12,772 nucleotides of DNA from NCBI GenBank assembly GCA_947176565.1, contig CAMWRC010000011.1:1-12772 (forward strand). Direction: 5' to 3'. Position numbers and translations under genes: made by a program. Shown here one piece after another: positions 1 through 7,398 of this stretch (within the stretch, counting starts at the first letter, position 1; each line of letters opens with the position of its first letter). The notes under the pieces were generated by a model, which was not told the origin of the DNA, did not search any database, and saw only the letters and a program-made list of their open reading frames with translations. Source of the DNA: an uncultured Ruminococcus sp. (GTDB lineage: Bacteria; Bacillota; Clostridia; Oscillospirales; Ruminococcaceae).

Positions 1-6
1 ATTAAG

Positions 7-39
7 TCGTCGGCAGCGTCAGTTGTGTATAAGAGTCAG
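7..39 (+). other. Sequencing adapter with Tn5-type transposon end (artefact)
   Basis: Bases 7-20 match the 14-base Nextera read-1 tail TCGTCGGCAGCGTC exactly. Bases 21-39 match the 19-bp Tn5 mosaic end except for A to T changes at 23 and 36. Both changed bases agree with the native IS50 outside end as I recall it, so the 19-mer looks like an OE/ME intermediate or two read errors. Native chromosome therefore begins at about base 40. The six bases before the adapter are also likely artefact. This is library-preparation residue at a contig end, not a resident transposon. Confidence 0.93.
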
Positions 40-732
40 ATCTTTGTGCAATAATTCCATACACTGACCAACCGCCAGTTTTTCGGGAAGAATCACACCT
101 CCCACTGAAATTCTCATTAACTTTTCAACACAGTTTCCCACACTGTTGAACATACGTTTGACCTGATGGAATTTTCCCTCCGAAATTTCTACAAAAGCCA
201 GTTTATCGGAGTTTTCAAAAGCTCTGACACGTGCCGGCATACACACATAACCGTCATTCAGAACAATACCGCTCCGGAATAAATCAACATATTTACTTTG
301 ATATGATTTGGCAAGTTTCACAATATATATTTTCGGAACGTGAGACCTCGGTGAAAGAATCCTGTGAGCAAGCTCCCCGTCGTCCGTTATCAGCAGCGCA
401 CCTGTGGAATCCTTATCAAGTCTGCCTGCCGGAAATAATCCCTTTGTTCTCAGTTCCGGCGGAACAAGTTCCAGAACGCTCGGACCGTCGCTGCTGTCTG
501 TTGAGCTTACATATCCAGCCGGCTTATTCAGCAATATATAACGGAATTTCTGCGATTTCACAGGATTTCCGTCAACTATGACTTCTGCCTGTCCATCATC
601 AATTTTCAAATCGCATTTCCTGACTGCCGCACCGTTGACGCTGATTCTTCCCTTTGATGCAAGCTGTTTTATCTGACTTCGGGTGTATTCAGTACGCTCT
701 GAAATATATCTGTCAAGACGGATAAGTGCCAT
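40..732 (-). CDS. RNA pseudouridine synthase, RsuA/RluB family (3' end missing)
   Basis: This enzyme isomerises a specific uridine to pseudouridine in rRNA; the family includes RsuA (16S) and RluB (23S). Which rRNA it modifies cannot be told from sequence alone. Residues 1-60 form an S4 RNA-binding domain. The catalytic domain follows, with the family motif GRLDKDSTG at 103-111, catalytic Asp106, and the later motif GKFHQVKRM. The ATG start at 730-732 has an AAAGGGG ribosome site 6 bases upstream. The frame stays open to base 19, but its last six codons (LTLIHN) and stop come from the adapter, so the true C-terminus, probably only a few residues longer, is lost. It is divergent from the small gene at 802, separated by 69 bp. 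Confidence 0.88.
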
Positions 733-801
733 TTTTTTCCCCTTTCGGCATAAATCAATACAGCCGGTGAATAATATATATAAAATTCTGGAGGTAATAT
801 C

Positions 802-1233
802 ATGTCAAAAAAATTTGCTGTAATTACAATATCCGCTGCCGCTGTACTTGGAATCATCACACTTATTTTTCCCGACAACAAGGAGGCTCAGGACCTTCCG
901 AAAAGTGCGCCGGTAGATGCTGCAACAGCTGACAGCCGTATCGGATATTTTGCCTCTCATGGCTGGGAAGTAGTTGAAATCTCTGGAAAAGATATAACTA
1001 TTCCGTCAGATTTTTCTGTAGAGTATGAGCAGTACGCACAGATTCAGGATAAACAGGGACTTCCTCTGCGTGAATACGCCGGAAAACCTGCAAAAGTCTA
1101 TCTTTACGAAGTAAAAAATTATAGTCCTGAAAATCAGAAAATGCTTGCGGAACTCCTCGTCTGTGAAGATACAGCAATTGCATCGCTTGTCTACAATGAC
1201 AACGGCGGAGATATGAGACTTGCGGTCAATTAG
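802..1233 (+). CDS. Small membrane-anchored or secreted protein, DUF4830-like
   Basis: The product is a 143-residue protein of unknown function. Residues 4-22 are a hydrophobic segment after a Lys-rich start, so it is either a signal peptide or an N-terminal anchor, which places residues 23-143 outside the membrane. The pattern from about 45 to 138 (YFASHGWEV, then IPSDF, YEQYAQIQDKQG, EYAGK, YEVKNY, LLV) resembles the DUF4830 family of Clostridia as I remember it. No catalytic residues are recognisable. The ATG at 802 has a strong GGAGG site at 790-794. It is monocistronic, divergent from the pseudouridine synthase and convergent with nrdR. Confidence 0.8.
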   Translation: MSKKFAVITISAAAVLGIITLIFPDNKEAQDLPKSAPVDAATADSRIGYFASHGWEVVEISGKDITIPSDFSVEYEQYAQIQDKQGLPLREYAGKPAKVYLYEVKNYSPENQKMLAELLVCEDTAIASLVYNDNGGDMRLAVN

Positions 1234-1267
1234 AACATATCACCATGCAGATATTCATGTATTTCTG

Positions 1268-1283
1268 CCGTGAAATATCACGG
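1268..1283. repeat. Short perfect hairpin between convergent genes
   Basis: CCGTGA and TCACGG form a perfect 6-bp stem around the loop AATA. It sits in the 44-bp gap between the DUF4830-like gene and nrdR and overlaps the nrdR stop codon. No T-run follows on either strand, so it is a weak candidate for a bidirectional terminator and may be incidental. Confidence 0.3.
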
Positions 1284-1757
1284 TTCATCTGCGTATGTGA
1301 TACTTGACTCAATATCTGATTCCAGATTGCTTATAACCGCCACGAATGACGTGACATCGGTAAAATCTTCATATACTGAGGCGAATCTTATATAGGCGAT
1401 AGAGTCTATTTCACGCAGTTTTTCAAGTACGAGTTCGCCGATTTCCTTTGATTTTGCCACATTCCGCAGTTCGTTTGCAAAATGATTTTCAATGGAATCA
1501 GCAATATCTTCAACCTGTTCAATTGTCACGGGACGTTTTTTTATTGCATTGAAAATGCCGGCAATCAATTTGTTGCGGTTGAACGGCTCATAGCTTCCGC
1601 TTCGTTTTTCAACCATGATAATCGGTCTTTCGATAAATTCAAACGTCGTGAATCTCGAACCGCATTTCACACATTCACGCCGTCTCTTGATACGGTCGTC
1701 TTTCGGTCTGGAATCAATAACTTTTGATTCCGAAAATCCGCAGAATGGACAAATCAT
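1278..1757 (-). CDS. nrdR: Transcriptional repressor NrdR
   Basis: NrdR represses ribonucleotide reductase genes when dATP is high, binding paired NrdR boxes upstream of nrd operons; none of those targets is in this window. The 159-residue product has the normal family length. Its zinc ribbon uses Cys3, Cys6, Cys29 and Cys32 (CPFCG and CVKCG), followed by an ATP-cone domain from about 46 to 136. That domain includes the EPFNRNKL segment at 57-64, which is typical of nucleotide binding, and the conserved IAYIRFASVY near 120-129. The ATG at 1755-1757 has an AGGTGAG site 6 bases upstream. It lies 57 bp downstream of the TIM-barrel gene on the same strand, so it may be co-transcribed or use a weak promoter in that gap. 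Confidence 0.96.
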   Translation of the reverse strand: MICPFCGFSESKVIDSRPKDDRIKRRRECVKCGSRFTTFEFIERPIIMVEKRSGSYEPFNRNKLIAGIFNAIKKRPVTIEQVEDIADSIENHFANELRNVAKSKEIGELVLEKLREIDSIAYIRFASVYEDFTDVTSFVAVISNLESDIESSITYADEP

Positions 1758-1796
1758 AAAAATCTCACCTCTTTGATATTTTTATATTTTTTTGGT

Positions 1797-1809
1797 TTGT
1801 TCAGAACAA
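1797..1809. repeat. Perfect 13-bp palindrome upstream of nrdR
   Basis: TTGTTC-A-GAACAA is a perfect inverted repeat in the 57-bp gap between the TIM-barrel gene and nrdR. Read toward nrdR, it overlaps a -35-like TTGTTC, followed by a 17-base spacer and TATAAA. No T-run follows it in the direction of transcription, so an operator is more likely than a terminator. The regulator is unknown. Confidence 0.45.
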
Positions 1810-1814
1810 TATTT

Positions 1815-2597
1815 TCATCTGTACTGTTCGGTCATTTTTCTGAGTATATTTCCGCTGGAAATCAGGTCGCTTATGCCGTTGAATCCGCTTCTGTAAAGTT
1901 CCAGTATGACTGATGCGTCAGGATTCAGGGCGTTAAGCTTCTCAAAGAACTGCCTGAACCGGAAATTCCCGCGTCCGATAAGCATACAGTCTCCGAGTTC
2001 ACTGGAATCGCTGATATGAACATGGACGGTTTTTCCTCCTGCTGCGTCAAGAAATGCAAAAGGCGATTCGCCGGCACGCAAAGCCTGTTTCGTATCAAGA
2101 ACAAAGGCAAATTCATTCCCCAGAATCGACGATATATCGCGGATAAATGCAGATGACCTGCTCTGGCATCGTGATACGTTTTCGACAGCCACAGTCACGC
2201 CGAACTCTCTGCCGAGTCTGAAAAGACGCGAATACCGTTCACAGTAAAATTCCCTGCCGCGGTCTGATTTTCCGCCGTGGAACACAAAAATCTTCGCTCC
2301 TACGATGTTCATGAACTGGAAATACAGCTTGTAATATTCAAGAATATCATCAAACCGCCGTTCATATTCCGAAAAGAACATAATCTGCTCGATTTCGCAG
2401 GTAAACGGGTGTACTGAAGGACAGCAAATCTCGAATTTACGCATCATTTCCGCAAGATTGCAGGCAAATCCTTTCTGGAGTTCTGAATGTGTATTCACGA
2501 AAAGTTCCACACATGAAACGCCGTTTACGGCTAAATTATATAAACTTTCCTCAATCGGCTGAGGATACAGGCATGCAGTTGAAATGCCGGTTATCAA
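1815..2597 (-). CDS. Sugar phosphate isomerase/epimerase-like TIM-barrel protein
   Basis: This 260-residue cytoplasmic protein belongs to the xylose-isomerase-like TIM-barrel superfamily (AP endonuclease family 2 fold), which binds a divalent metal and acts on sugars or sugar-like compounds. Putative metal ligands are Glu139 (VAVENV), Asp168 (FVLDTK), His192/His194 (HVHISD) and Glu233 (ILELY), with an early FHGGK at 106-110. The position three after Asp168 is Gln, where sugar epimerases often have a substrate His, so the substrate cannot be guessed. I place the start at TTG 2595-2597 because AGGCGGTGAT, nearly the full anti-SD complement, sits three bases upstream and the product then begins MITGISTACLYP, as in relatives. 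An upstream GTG at 2622-2624 would put that site inside the gene. It is transcribed from the promoter at 2645-2672. Confidence 0.85.
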   Translation of the reverse strand: MITGISTACLYPQPIEESLYNLAVNGVSCVELFVNTHSELQKGFACNLAEMMRKFEICCPSVHPFTCEIEQIMFFSEYERRFDDILEYYKLYFQFMNIVGAKIFVFHGGKSDRGREFYCERYSRLFRLGREFGVTVAVENVSRCQSRSSAFIRDISSILGNEFAFVLDTKQALRAGESPFAFLDAAGGKTVHVHISDSSELGDCMLIGRGNFRFRQFFEKLNALNPDASVILELYRSGFNGISDLISSGNILRKMTEQYR

Positions 2598-2644
2598 AAA
2601 ATCACCGCCTTTCTTACGAATCACTGATTATTTTACATACTGTA

Positions 2645-2672
2645 ATTATAACATATTTTACGAAATTGTCAA
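2645..2672 (-). promoter_or_regulatory. Near-perfect sigma-A promoter
   Basis: On the minus strand, TTGACA (2667-2672) and TATAAT (2645-2650) are both exact consensus hexamers separated by 16 bases. They lie about 48 bp upstream of the TTG start of the TIM-barrel gene and point at it. No alternative reading competes. Read-through could also serve nrdR downstream. Confidence 0.85.
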
Positions 2673-2761
2673 TAGTTTCTGGATATTTTAATTAAATTCA
2701 GAAAAAAATTACAATGAACCGTTTTTTTCACTTCGGCATAAAATATTCCGAGGTGATTTTT

Positions 2762-3382
2762 TTGGCACAAGAACTTATACTTGCAGTAATAGTCAGTTTC
2801 GATACATTCCTTGCTTCCGCCGCATACCGTGCAGGAAAAATCAGGATTCCGGTTTTGTCCGCAGTGGTAATCTGCTTCCTCAGTTCGTTATTTTTAGCTG
2901 TTTCACTGCTTTTTTCGGATTTTCTCAGTCGTATTATTCCAATTGGGGTATGCGAAATTGCAGGATTTATCATACTGACATCTATCGGCATAATTACTAT
3001 GCTCAAAAGTTTTTTCCGTGCATTAGTCCGTCAGCTGTCACAGCGCGGTGAACTTTCACTCCGTCCGAAGTCAAGCGGAATCGTGATAAAACTATATCTT
3101 GACGATACAGCCGCTGATTTTGACTGCTCGAAAACTCTTTCCGCGCGGGAAGCTGCCGCGCTTGCGCTTGCTGGTTCGCTGGATTCAGTCGCCACCGGAC
3201 TAAGCTGCGGATATAACGAGATAAATCCCGCAATATCAGCAGTTTTCGCCTTTATTGCAGGATTTGCAGCAATTATCCTCGGCGGTATTGCCGGAAAAAG
3301 AGCTGCTGGAATGAATCACGATTTTTCATGGCTCGGTGGAGCTGCACTTATTGCCTTTGCAGTATATGAATTTATCAAATAG
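2762..3382 (+). CDS. ytaF: YtaF/MntP-like integral membrane protein
   Basis: The product is a 206-residue membrane protein with about six segments (near 4-24, 31-53, 64-83, 131-149, 154-177 and 188-204). The two halves each carry an acidic membrane motif, VSFDTF with Asp14 and GSLDSVATG with Asp141. This is the pattern of the MntP manganese-efflux fold and of the sporulation membrane protein YtaF. The central loop, with DDTAADFDCSKTLSAREA near 114-131, matches the YtaF-type linker. Whether it exports a cation is not known from sequence. The TTG start at 2762 is chosen because AGGTGAT lies at 2751-2757, giving normal family length; a further-upstream ATG at 2714 lacks such a site. Its stop overlaps the convergent metallophosphoesterase gene by 8 bp. 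Confidence 0.82.
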   Translation: MAQELILAVIVSFDTFLASAAYRAGKIRIPVLSAVVICFLSSLFLAVSLLFSDFLSRIIPIGVCEIAGFIILTSIGIITMLKSFFRALVRQLSQRGELSLRPKSSGIVIKLYLDDTAADFDCSKTLSAREAAALALAGSLDSVATGLSCGYNEINPAISAVFAFIAGFAAIILGGIAGKRAAGMNHDFSWLGGAALIAFAVYEFIK

Positions 3383-4172
3383 CATAAATGACGATTTCCG
3401 GCGGATTGAACAGCCTGATTTTACCGATTCCGGCGGAAACGCAGAGCTTCATTCCTCCGATGTCATATATGCCTTTGGAATATTCCGGAAAGAATTTCCG
3501 TTCCGGAGAAAGGATTCCGATTCCGAAAAACCGTACTGCTCCGCCGTGTATATGACCGCTGAAAGCATAATCCGCTCCCCATTCCGCATATACTTCCGCC
3601 CATAACGGATTATGGGCAAGCAGCAGTATCTCACCGTCCGGAGCTTCACCGGAAGCCGCTTTCATGTCATTCAGCGTGAATCTGTCGAGATTCTTATATC
3701 CGTCGTCTTTGCGGTATGTGGTGTATTTCTGAACCGTACCGCAGATATAAAGCTGCCGTCCCTTTATCATAACGCAGTTTCTGCCGTTGTCCAGAATAAC
3801 TGCTCCGGCTCTTTCAGCCATTTTAATAAATTCCGACCACATTTCTTCCGGCAGGCTCTGCTCATGATTTCCGGAAACCATATAGACCGGAGCTGTACTG
3901 CAAAGCCGTTTCAGAAGAATTTCCGCCGAATTGAAGTCTGTTTCAGACCTTGATATAAAATCGCCGGTAATAAAAATCAAATCAGGTTTTTCTTTCTCAG
4001 CCGCAGCAGAAATCCGGCAGTTATACCTTCCCTTTCTGCTGTGATGAATATCAGATATATGCATTATCCTGATATTTCCGCCGAAGTCTTTCCGGCGGAA
4101 GTTCAGAATAAGTCTGTTTTCGGCGATGAACCATACAGCAGCCAGTGCTGTGAAAATCAGAAATATTATCAA
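3375..4172 (-). CDS. Membrane-anchored metallophosphoesterase
   Basis: This is a 265-residue calcineurin-like phosphoesterase of the YkuE/YaeI type. Residues 1-17 are a hydrophobic anchor with no obvious cleavage site. The dinuclear metal motifs are all present: DIH (Asp41, His43), GDF (Asp71), GNHE (Asn102, His103), His187 in LAHNP, and GHIHGG (His207, His209). Some relatives act on UDP-diacylglucosamine or phospholipid headgroups; the substrate here is unknown. The TTG start at 4170-4172 overlaps the gyrA TGA stop as TTGA, and GAGGA lies about 6 bases upstream inside gyrA, so translation is probably coupled to gyrA. It is the last gene of the minus-strand cluster and converges on ytaF with no gap. 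Confidence 0.88.
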   Translation of the reverse strand: MIIFLIFTALAAVWFIAENRLILNFRRKDFGGNIRIMHISDIHHSRKGRYNCRISAAAEKEKPDLIFITGDFISRSETDFNSAEILLKRLCSTAPVYMVSGNHEQSLPEEMWSEFIKMAERAGAVILDNGRNCVMIKGRQLYICGTVQKYTTYRKDDGYKNLDRFTLNDMKAASGEAPDGEILLLAHNPLWAEVYAEWGADYAFSGHIHGGAVRFFGIGILSPERKFFPEYSKGIYDIGGMKLCVSAGIGKIRLFNPPEIVIYAI

Positions 4173-6802
4173 TCTTTTTCCTCATCTTCCGCAGGTTCTG
4201 ACTCAATAATCACCTCGTTTTTTTCGGCTTCAGCCGCTTCAGCTTCAGCGATTTCTGCCTGTTCTCCGGTAAGCTGTTCAACCTTTTCAGTTTCTGCGGA
4301 ATCATCATGTTCGGCGCGGGTAAATGCAACGACTTTAGCTCCTTCTCCTACACGCATAACGCGTACGCCTTTGGCAATTCTGCCCATAATTCTTATATCG
4401 CTTGCAAGAATCCTGATAATTACGCCGTCAGATGATACGAGAATAATATCGTCAGTTTCGTCAACTATCTTTATTCCGCAGACATTGCCGCGCACTTCAT
4501 CAACTTTGTAGTTATTTATGCCATATCCGCCTCTGTTCTGTATGCGGTAATTTTCGAGTTCTGTACGTTTGCCGTAACCGTTTTCCGTTACGGTCAGAAC
4601 AGTAGCTCCCTCGCGGACGCGTGCCATACCGACAACGCAGTCGTCTTCGCGAAGATGTATTCCCCTTACGCCGTGAGCCGAACGTGAAAGCGAGCGTCCT
4701 TTTTCTTCCTCGATACGAATAGCCATGCCATTTCTTGTTGCAATGATTATCTGGTCATGTCCGTTAGTCATGCGTACACCGGCAATCTCATCGCCCTCGT
4801 CAAGACCGATTGCAATGAGTCCGTTTTTGCGGACATTTCTGTAAAGCGAAAGATTTGTACGCTTTATCTTGCCGCATTTTGTGACTATAGTTATAAAACG
4901 CTGGTCGCTGAAATCAGTTGTCTTAATCATCGCGGTCACACGTTCATTTTCAGTAAGCGGAAGTAAATTGATTAAATTAAATCCCCGCGAAGCTCTTGAA
5001 CCGTCCGGAATCTCATAGCATTTCAGCTTATACATAATTCCTTTGTTTGTGATAAATAATATATTATCATGACTTCCGCATATGAACATTTCCTCAACGA
5101 AATCTTCTTCGCGCTGTTTCATTCCTGTTATTCCGCGTCCGCCGCGTTTCTGTGTTTTGTATTCCGCAACCGGCATACGCTTGATATAGCCATTGTTTGT
5201 CAGTGTTACAACGCAGTCCTCTACCGGAATAAGGTCTTCAATATCAACCTCTCCGCTTACTGATTCGATGCTTGTACGGCGCGGGTCGCTGAATTTTTTC
5301 CGGATATTGTTCAGGTCGTCCATGATTATTGTGTAAACACGGTTTGTATCAGACAGAATATCCTCTAAATCAGAAATCTTTGTCAGGAGAGTGTAAAGCT
5401 CATCAGCTATTTTCTTACGTTCAAGACCGGTCAGAGCTCCGAGACGCATCTGGACAATCGCATCAGCCTGTTCTTCGCTCAGTCCCGTATTGTGTTCAAG
5501 ATGGTGAATACCTGTCAGGTCATACTCTGAACTGTCAAGGAGATTTGACATATCTGTATCGCTGAAACGTTCAATCATTCGCTGTTTTGCTTCTGCAATC
5601 GTTTTAGAAGCCCGTAGCAGCCCTATAACGGCGTCGATATTGTCAGCGGATAGTATAAAGCCTTGAAGGATATGGGCGCGTTCCAGAGCCTTCTGGAGCT
5701 CGTAGCGCGTACGCCGCTGAATAACTTCAACCTGAAAGTCAAGATAGTACGAAAGCATTTCCTTGAGAGTCAGGATTTTCGGTTCGCCGTTTACAAGCGA
5801 CAGCATGATGATTCCGACGGTATCCTGTAATTTTGTAAGTGCAAAAAGCCTGTTGAGAACAATTTCAGGAATCGCATCTTTTTTCAGCTCGATTACAATT
5901 CTCAGACCGTCCTTGTCTGATTCGTCGCGGAAATCATAGATACCCTCAAGTCTCTTTTCCTTGCAGAGCTGATTGATGTTTTTGAGAATCAGCTTTTTAT
6001 TGACCATATACGGTATTTCATCAACTATGATGCAGTTTCTACCTTTTATTTCCTCAAAATGCGTTCTGCTGCGGAGAATAATCTTTCCGCGTCCGGTACC
6101 GTATGCCGCATGTATTCCGGATTTTCCCATGATTATGCCGCCGGTAGGAAAATCAGGACCTTTGATGTATTCCATAATCTGGTCAAGAGTACAGTCAGGG
6201 TCATCGATGAGCAGCTGGAGCGCGTCCACGATTTCTCCGAGATTATGAGGCGGAATATTCGTCGCCATACCTACAGCGATTCCTGTAGAGCCGTTGCAGA
6301 GCAGATTCGGGAAACGTGACGGCAGAACTACAGGTTCTTTCAGACGGTCGTCATAGTTCGGAACGAAATTCACGGTATCCTTGTTGATGTCAAGAAGCAT
6401 TTCAAGTGTAATCTTATCCATTTTTGCCTCAGTATAACGATACGCCGCCGCCTTGTCGCCGTCGATTGAGCCGAAGTTTCCGTGACCGTCAACGAGCGGA
6501 TAGCGCATTGAAAACGTCTGTGCAAGACGTACAAGCGCATCGTATACGGAAGCGTCGCCGTGCGGGTGGTATCGTCCGAGAACCGCACCGACCGTATCAG
6601 CACACTTGCGGTATGCCTTGTCCGGTGTAAGTCCGTTTTCATGGAGCGTATAGAGAATGCGCCGGTGTACGGGCTTTAAACCGTCTCTTACGTCCGGCAG
6701 CGCACGCGAAACTATAACCGACATCGCGTACTGAAGCATGGAATTTTCCATTTCATCGACAATTTCAGAATATATCACATTTGTGTTATCACTGTATAAC
6801 AA
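4169..6802 (-). CDS. gyrA: DNA gyrase subunit A
   Basis: GyrA is the cleavage-reunion subunit of the A2B2 gyrase that introduces negative supercoils. The 877-residue product is full length. The winged-helix breakage domain holds the catalytic Tyr123 (AAYRYTE). The quinolone region reads HPHGDASVYDAL at 79-90, so the residue matching E. coli Ser83 is Ala84, while Asp88 is kept. The C-terminal beta-pinwheel carries the GyrA box QKRGGRG at 551-557 and a second box-like QNRGGYG near 755-761. A Glu/Ala-rich acidic tail covers 829-877. The TTG start at 6800-6802 has an AGGGGG site 7 bases upstream; the GTG eight codons in lacks one. It lies 62 bp below the YcxB-like gene and overlaps the phosphoesterase gene. 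Confidence 0.98.
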   Translation of the reverse strand: MLYSDNTNVIYSEIVDEMENSMLQYAMSVIVSRALPDVRDGLKPVHRRILYTLHENGLTPDKAYRKCADTVGAVLGRYHPHGDASVYDALVRLAQTFSMRYPLVDGHGNFGSIDGDKAAAYRYTEAKMDKITLEMLLDINKDTVNFVPNYDDRLKEPVVLPSRFPNLLCNGSTGIAVGMATNIPPHNLGEIVDALQLLIDDPDCTLDQIMEYIKGPDFPTGGIIMGKSGIHAAYGTGRGKIILRSRTHFEEIKGRNCIIVDEIPYMVNKKLILKNINQLCKEKRLEGIYDFRDESDKDGLRIVIELKKDAIPEIVLNRLFALTKLQDTVGIIMLSLVNGEPKILTLKEMLSYYLDFQVEVIQRRTRYELQKALERAHILQGFILSADNIDAVIGLLRASKTIAEAKQRMIERFSDTDMSNLLDSSEYDLTGIHHLEHNTGLSEEQADAIVQMRLGALTGLERKKIADELYTLLTKISDLEDILSDTNRVYTIIMDDLNNIRKKFSDPRRTSIESVSGEVDIEDLIPVEDCVVTLTNNGYIKRMPVAEYKTQKRGGRGITGMKQREEDFVEEMFICGSHDNILFITNKGIMYKLKCYEIPDGSRASRGFNLINLLPLTENERVTAMIKTTDFSDQRFITIVTKCGKIKRTNLSLYRNVRKNGLIAIGLDEGDEIAGVRMTNGHDQIIIATRNGMAIRIEEEKGRSLSRSAHGVRGIHLREDDCVVGMARVREGATVLTVTENGYGKRTELENYRIQNRGGYGINNYKVDEVRGNVCGIKIVDETDDIILVSSDGVIIRILASDIRIMGRIAKGVRVMRVGEGAKVVAFTRAEHDDSAETEKVEQLTGEQAEIAEAEAAEAEKNEVIIESEPAEDEEKD

Positions 6803-6832
6803 ATTATAACCCCCTGTTTCAATTTGGAGTCC

Positions 6833-6847
6833 GAGCTGTTTCAGCTC
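6833..6847. repeat. Perfect hairpin between the YcxB-like gene and gyrA
   Basis: GAGCTG and CAGCTC pair as a 6-bp stem with a 3-base loop, in the 62-bp leader of gyrA on the minus strand. The bases after it toward gyrA are not T-rich, so it is not a standard terminator. It could be an mRNA processing or stability element; that is inference. Confidence 0.35.
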
Positions 6848-6864
6848 TGAATATTTATCTCCTG

Positions 6865-7386
6865 TCAGTTCATGCAGGAACGTATTGTTTCGATTTCATC
6901 TTCCGTGAAATCTGCTTTCGGAATGCTGTAGAATATTTCTTTTCCGTACATGAGAATGAAAAAGCTGTCGTATTCAAGTACGTTCAGACTGCCGTCCCTG
7001 TGAAGTCGTGCAGGCTCAGGCAGTTCGTCGTCCTCACTGTTTTCGGCAAACGATTCAGTTGCGATTTCCACATATTCGTCAGCGATTGTAATGCTGTAGA
7101 CTGTTTCGCCCATTCCGGCTATTGTTTCGAGTATCCGCCTCCGCACCTGAACCGGATTATAAATCTGCGCAGCTGCAAGCGCAAGGCACACAACCGTCAG
7201 CAGATACGCAAGCAGATTATCCGGAGCTTTTGCTGCTCCGTAGATAAAATTTGCCGCAAGTATCAGAAAAACCGCAAAAAATGCCCATTTTTTCGGATAT
7301 ACGTATTTTTTCTGATATTCCCTGTAGCTTTCCCTGTAAATTTCAGCAGGTATCCTGTATGATTTTTTAAGTTTTATATTTTCCAA
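6865..7386 (-). CDS. YcxB-like membrane protein between gyrB and gyrA
   Basis: This 173-residue protein has two transmembrane helices (about 34-50 and 57-76) after a basic N-terminus. A C-terminal cytoplasmic domain follows, with the pattern VLEYDSFFILMYGKEIFYSIPKADF split across 136-160. This two-helix plus small-domain layout resembles the YcxB-like family, whose function is unknown. I prefer the TTG at 7384-7386 because AGGTGAG ends four bases upstream; the GTG at 7393-7395 overlaps that site and has no other. It begins only 12 bp after the gyrB stop and ends 62 bp before gyrA, so it is very likely co-transcribed with gyrase. No link to DNA topology is evident in the protein. Confidence 0.75.
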   Translation of the reverse strand: MENIKLKKSYRIPAEIYRESYREYQKKYVYPKKWAFFAVFLILAANFIYGAAKAPDNLLAYLLTVVCLALAAAQIYNPVQVRRRILETIAGMGETVYSITIADEYVEIATESFAENSEDDELPEPARLHRDGSLNVLEYDSFFILMYGKEIFYSIPKADFTEDEIETIRSCMN

Positions 7387-7398
7387 TCCGCTCACCTG

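Noticed and set aside
231..581. Plus-strand open frame opposite the pseudouridine synthase
   Set aside because: No ribosome site and no protein-like pattern; it is the antisense shadow of a clear gene.
733..801. Divergent promoters between the pseudouridine synthase and DUF4830-like genes
   Set aside because: The core is AT-rich (TATATATAAAAT at 776-787), but no convincing -35 lies at proper spacing on either strand.
3400..3560. Cluster of repeated TTCCG/CGGAA words
   Set aside because: They fall in codons of the metallophosphoesterase C-terminus, unevenly spaced, and look like codon preference rather than a repeat array.
4196..4320. Low-complexity repeats near the gyrA 3' end
   Set aside because: Explained by Glu/Ala codons of the acidic GyrA tail.
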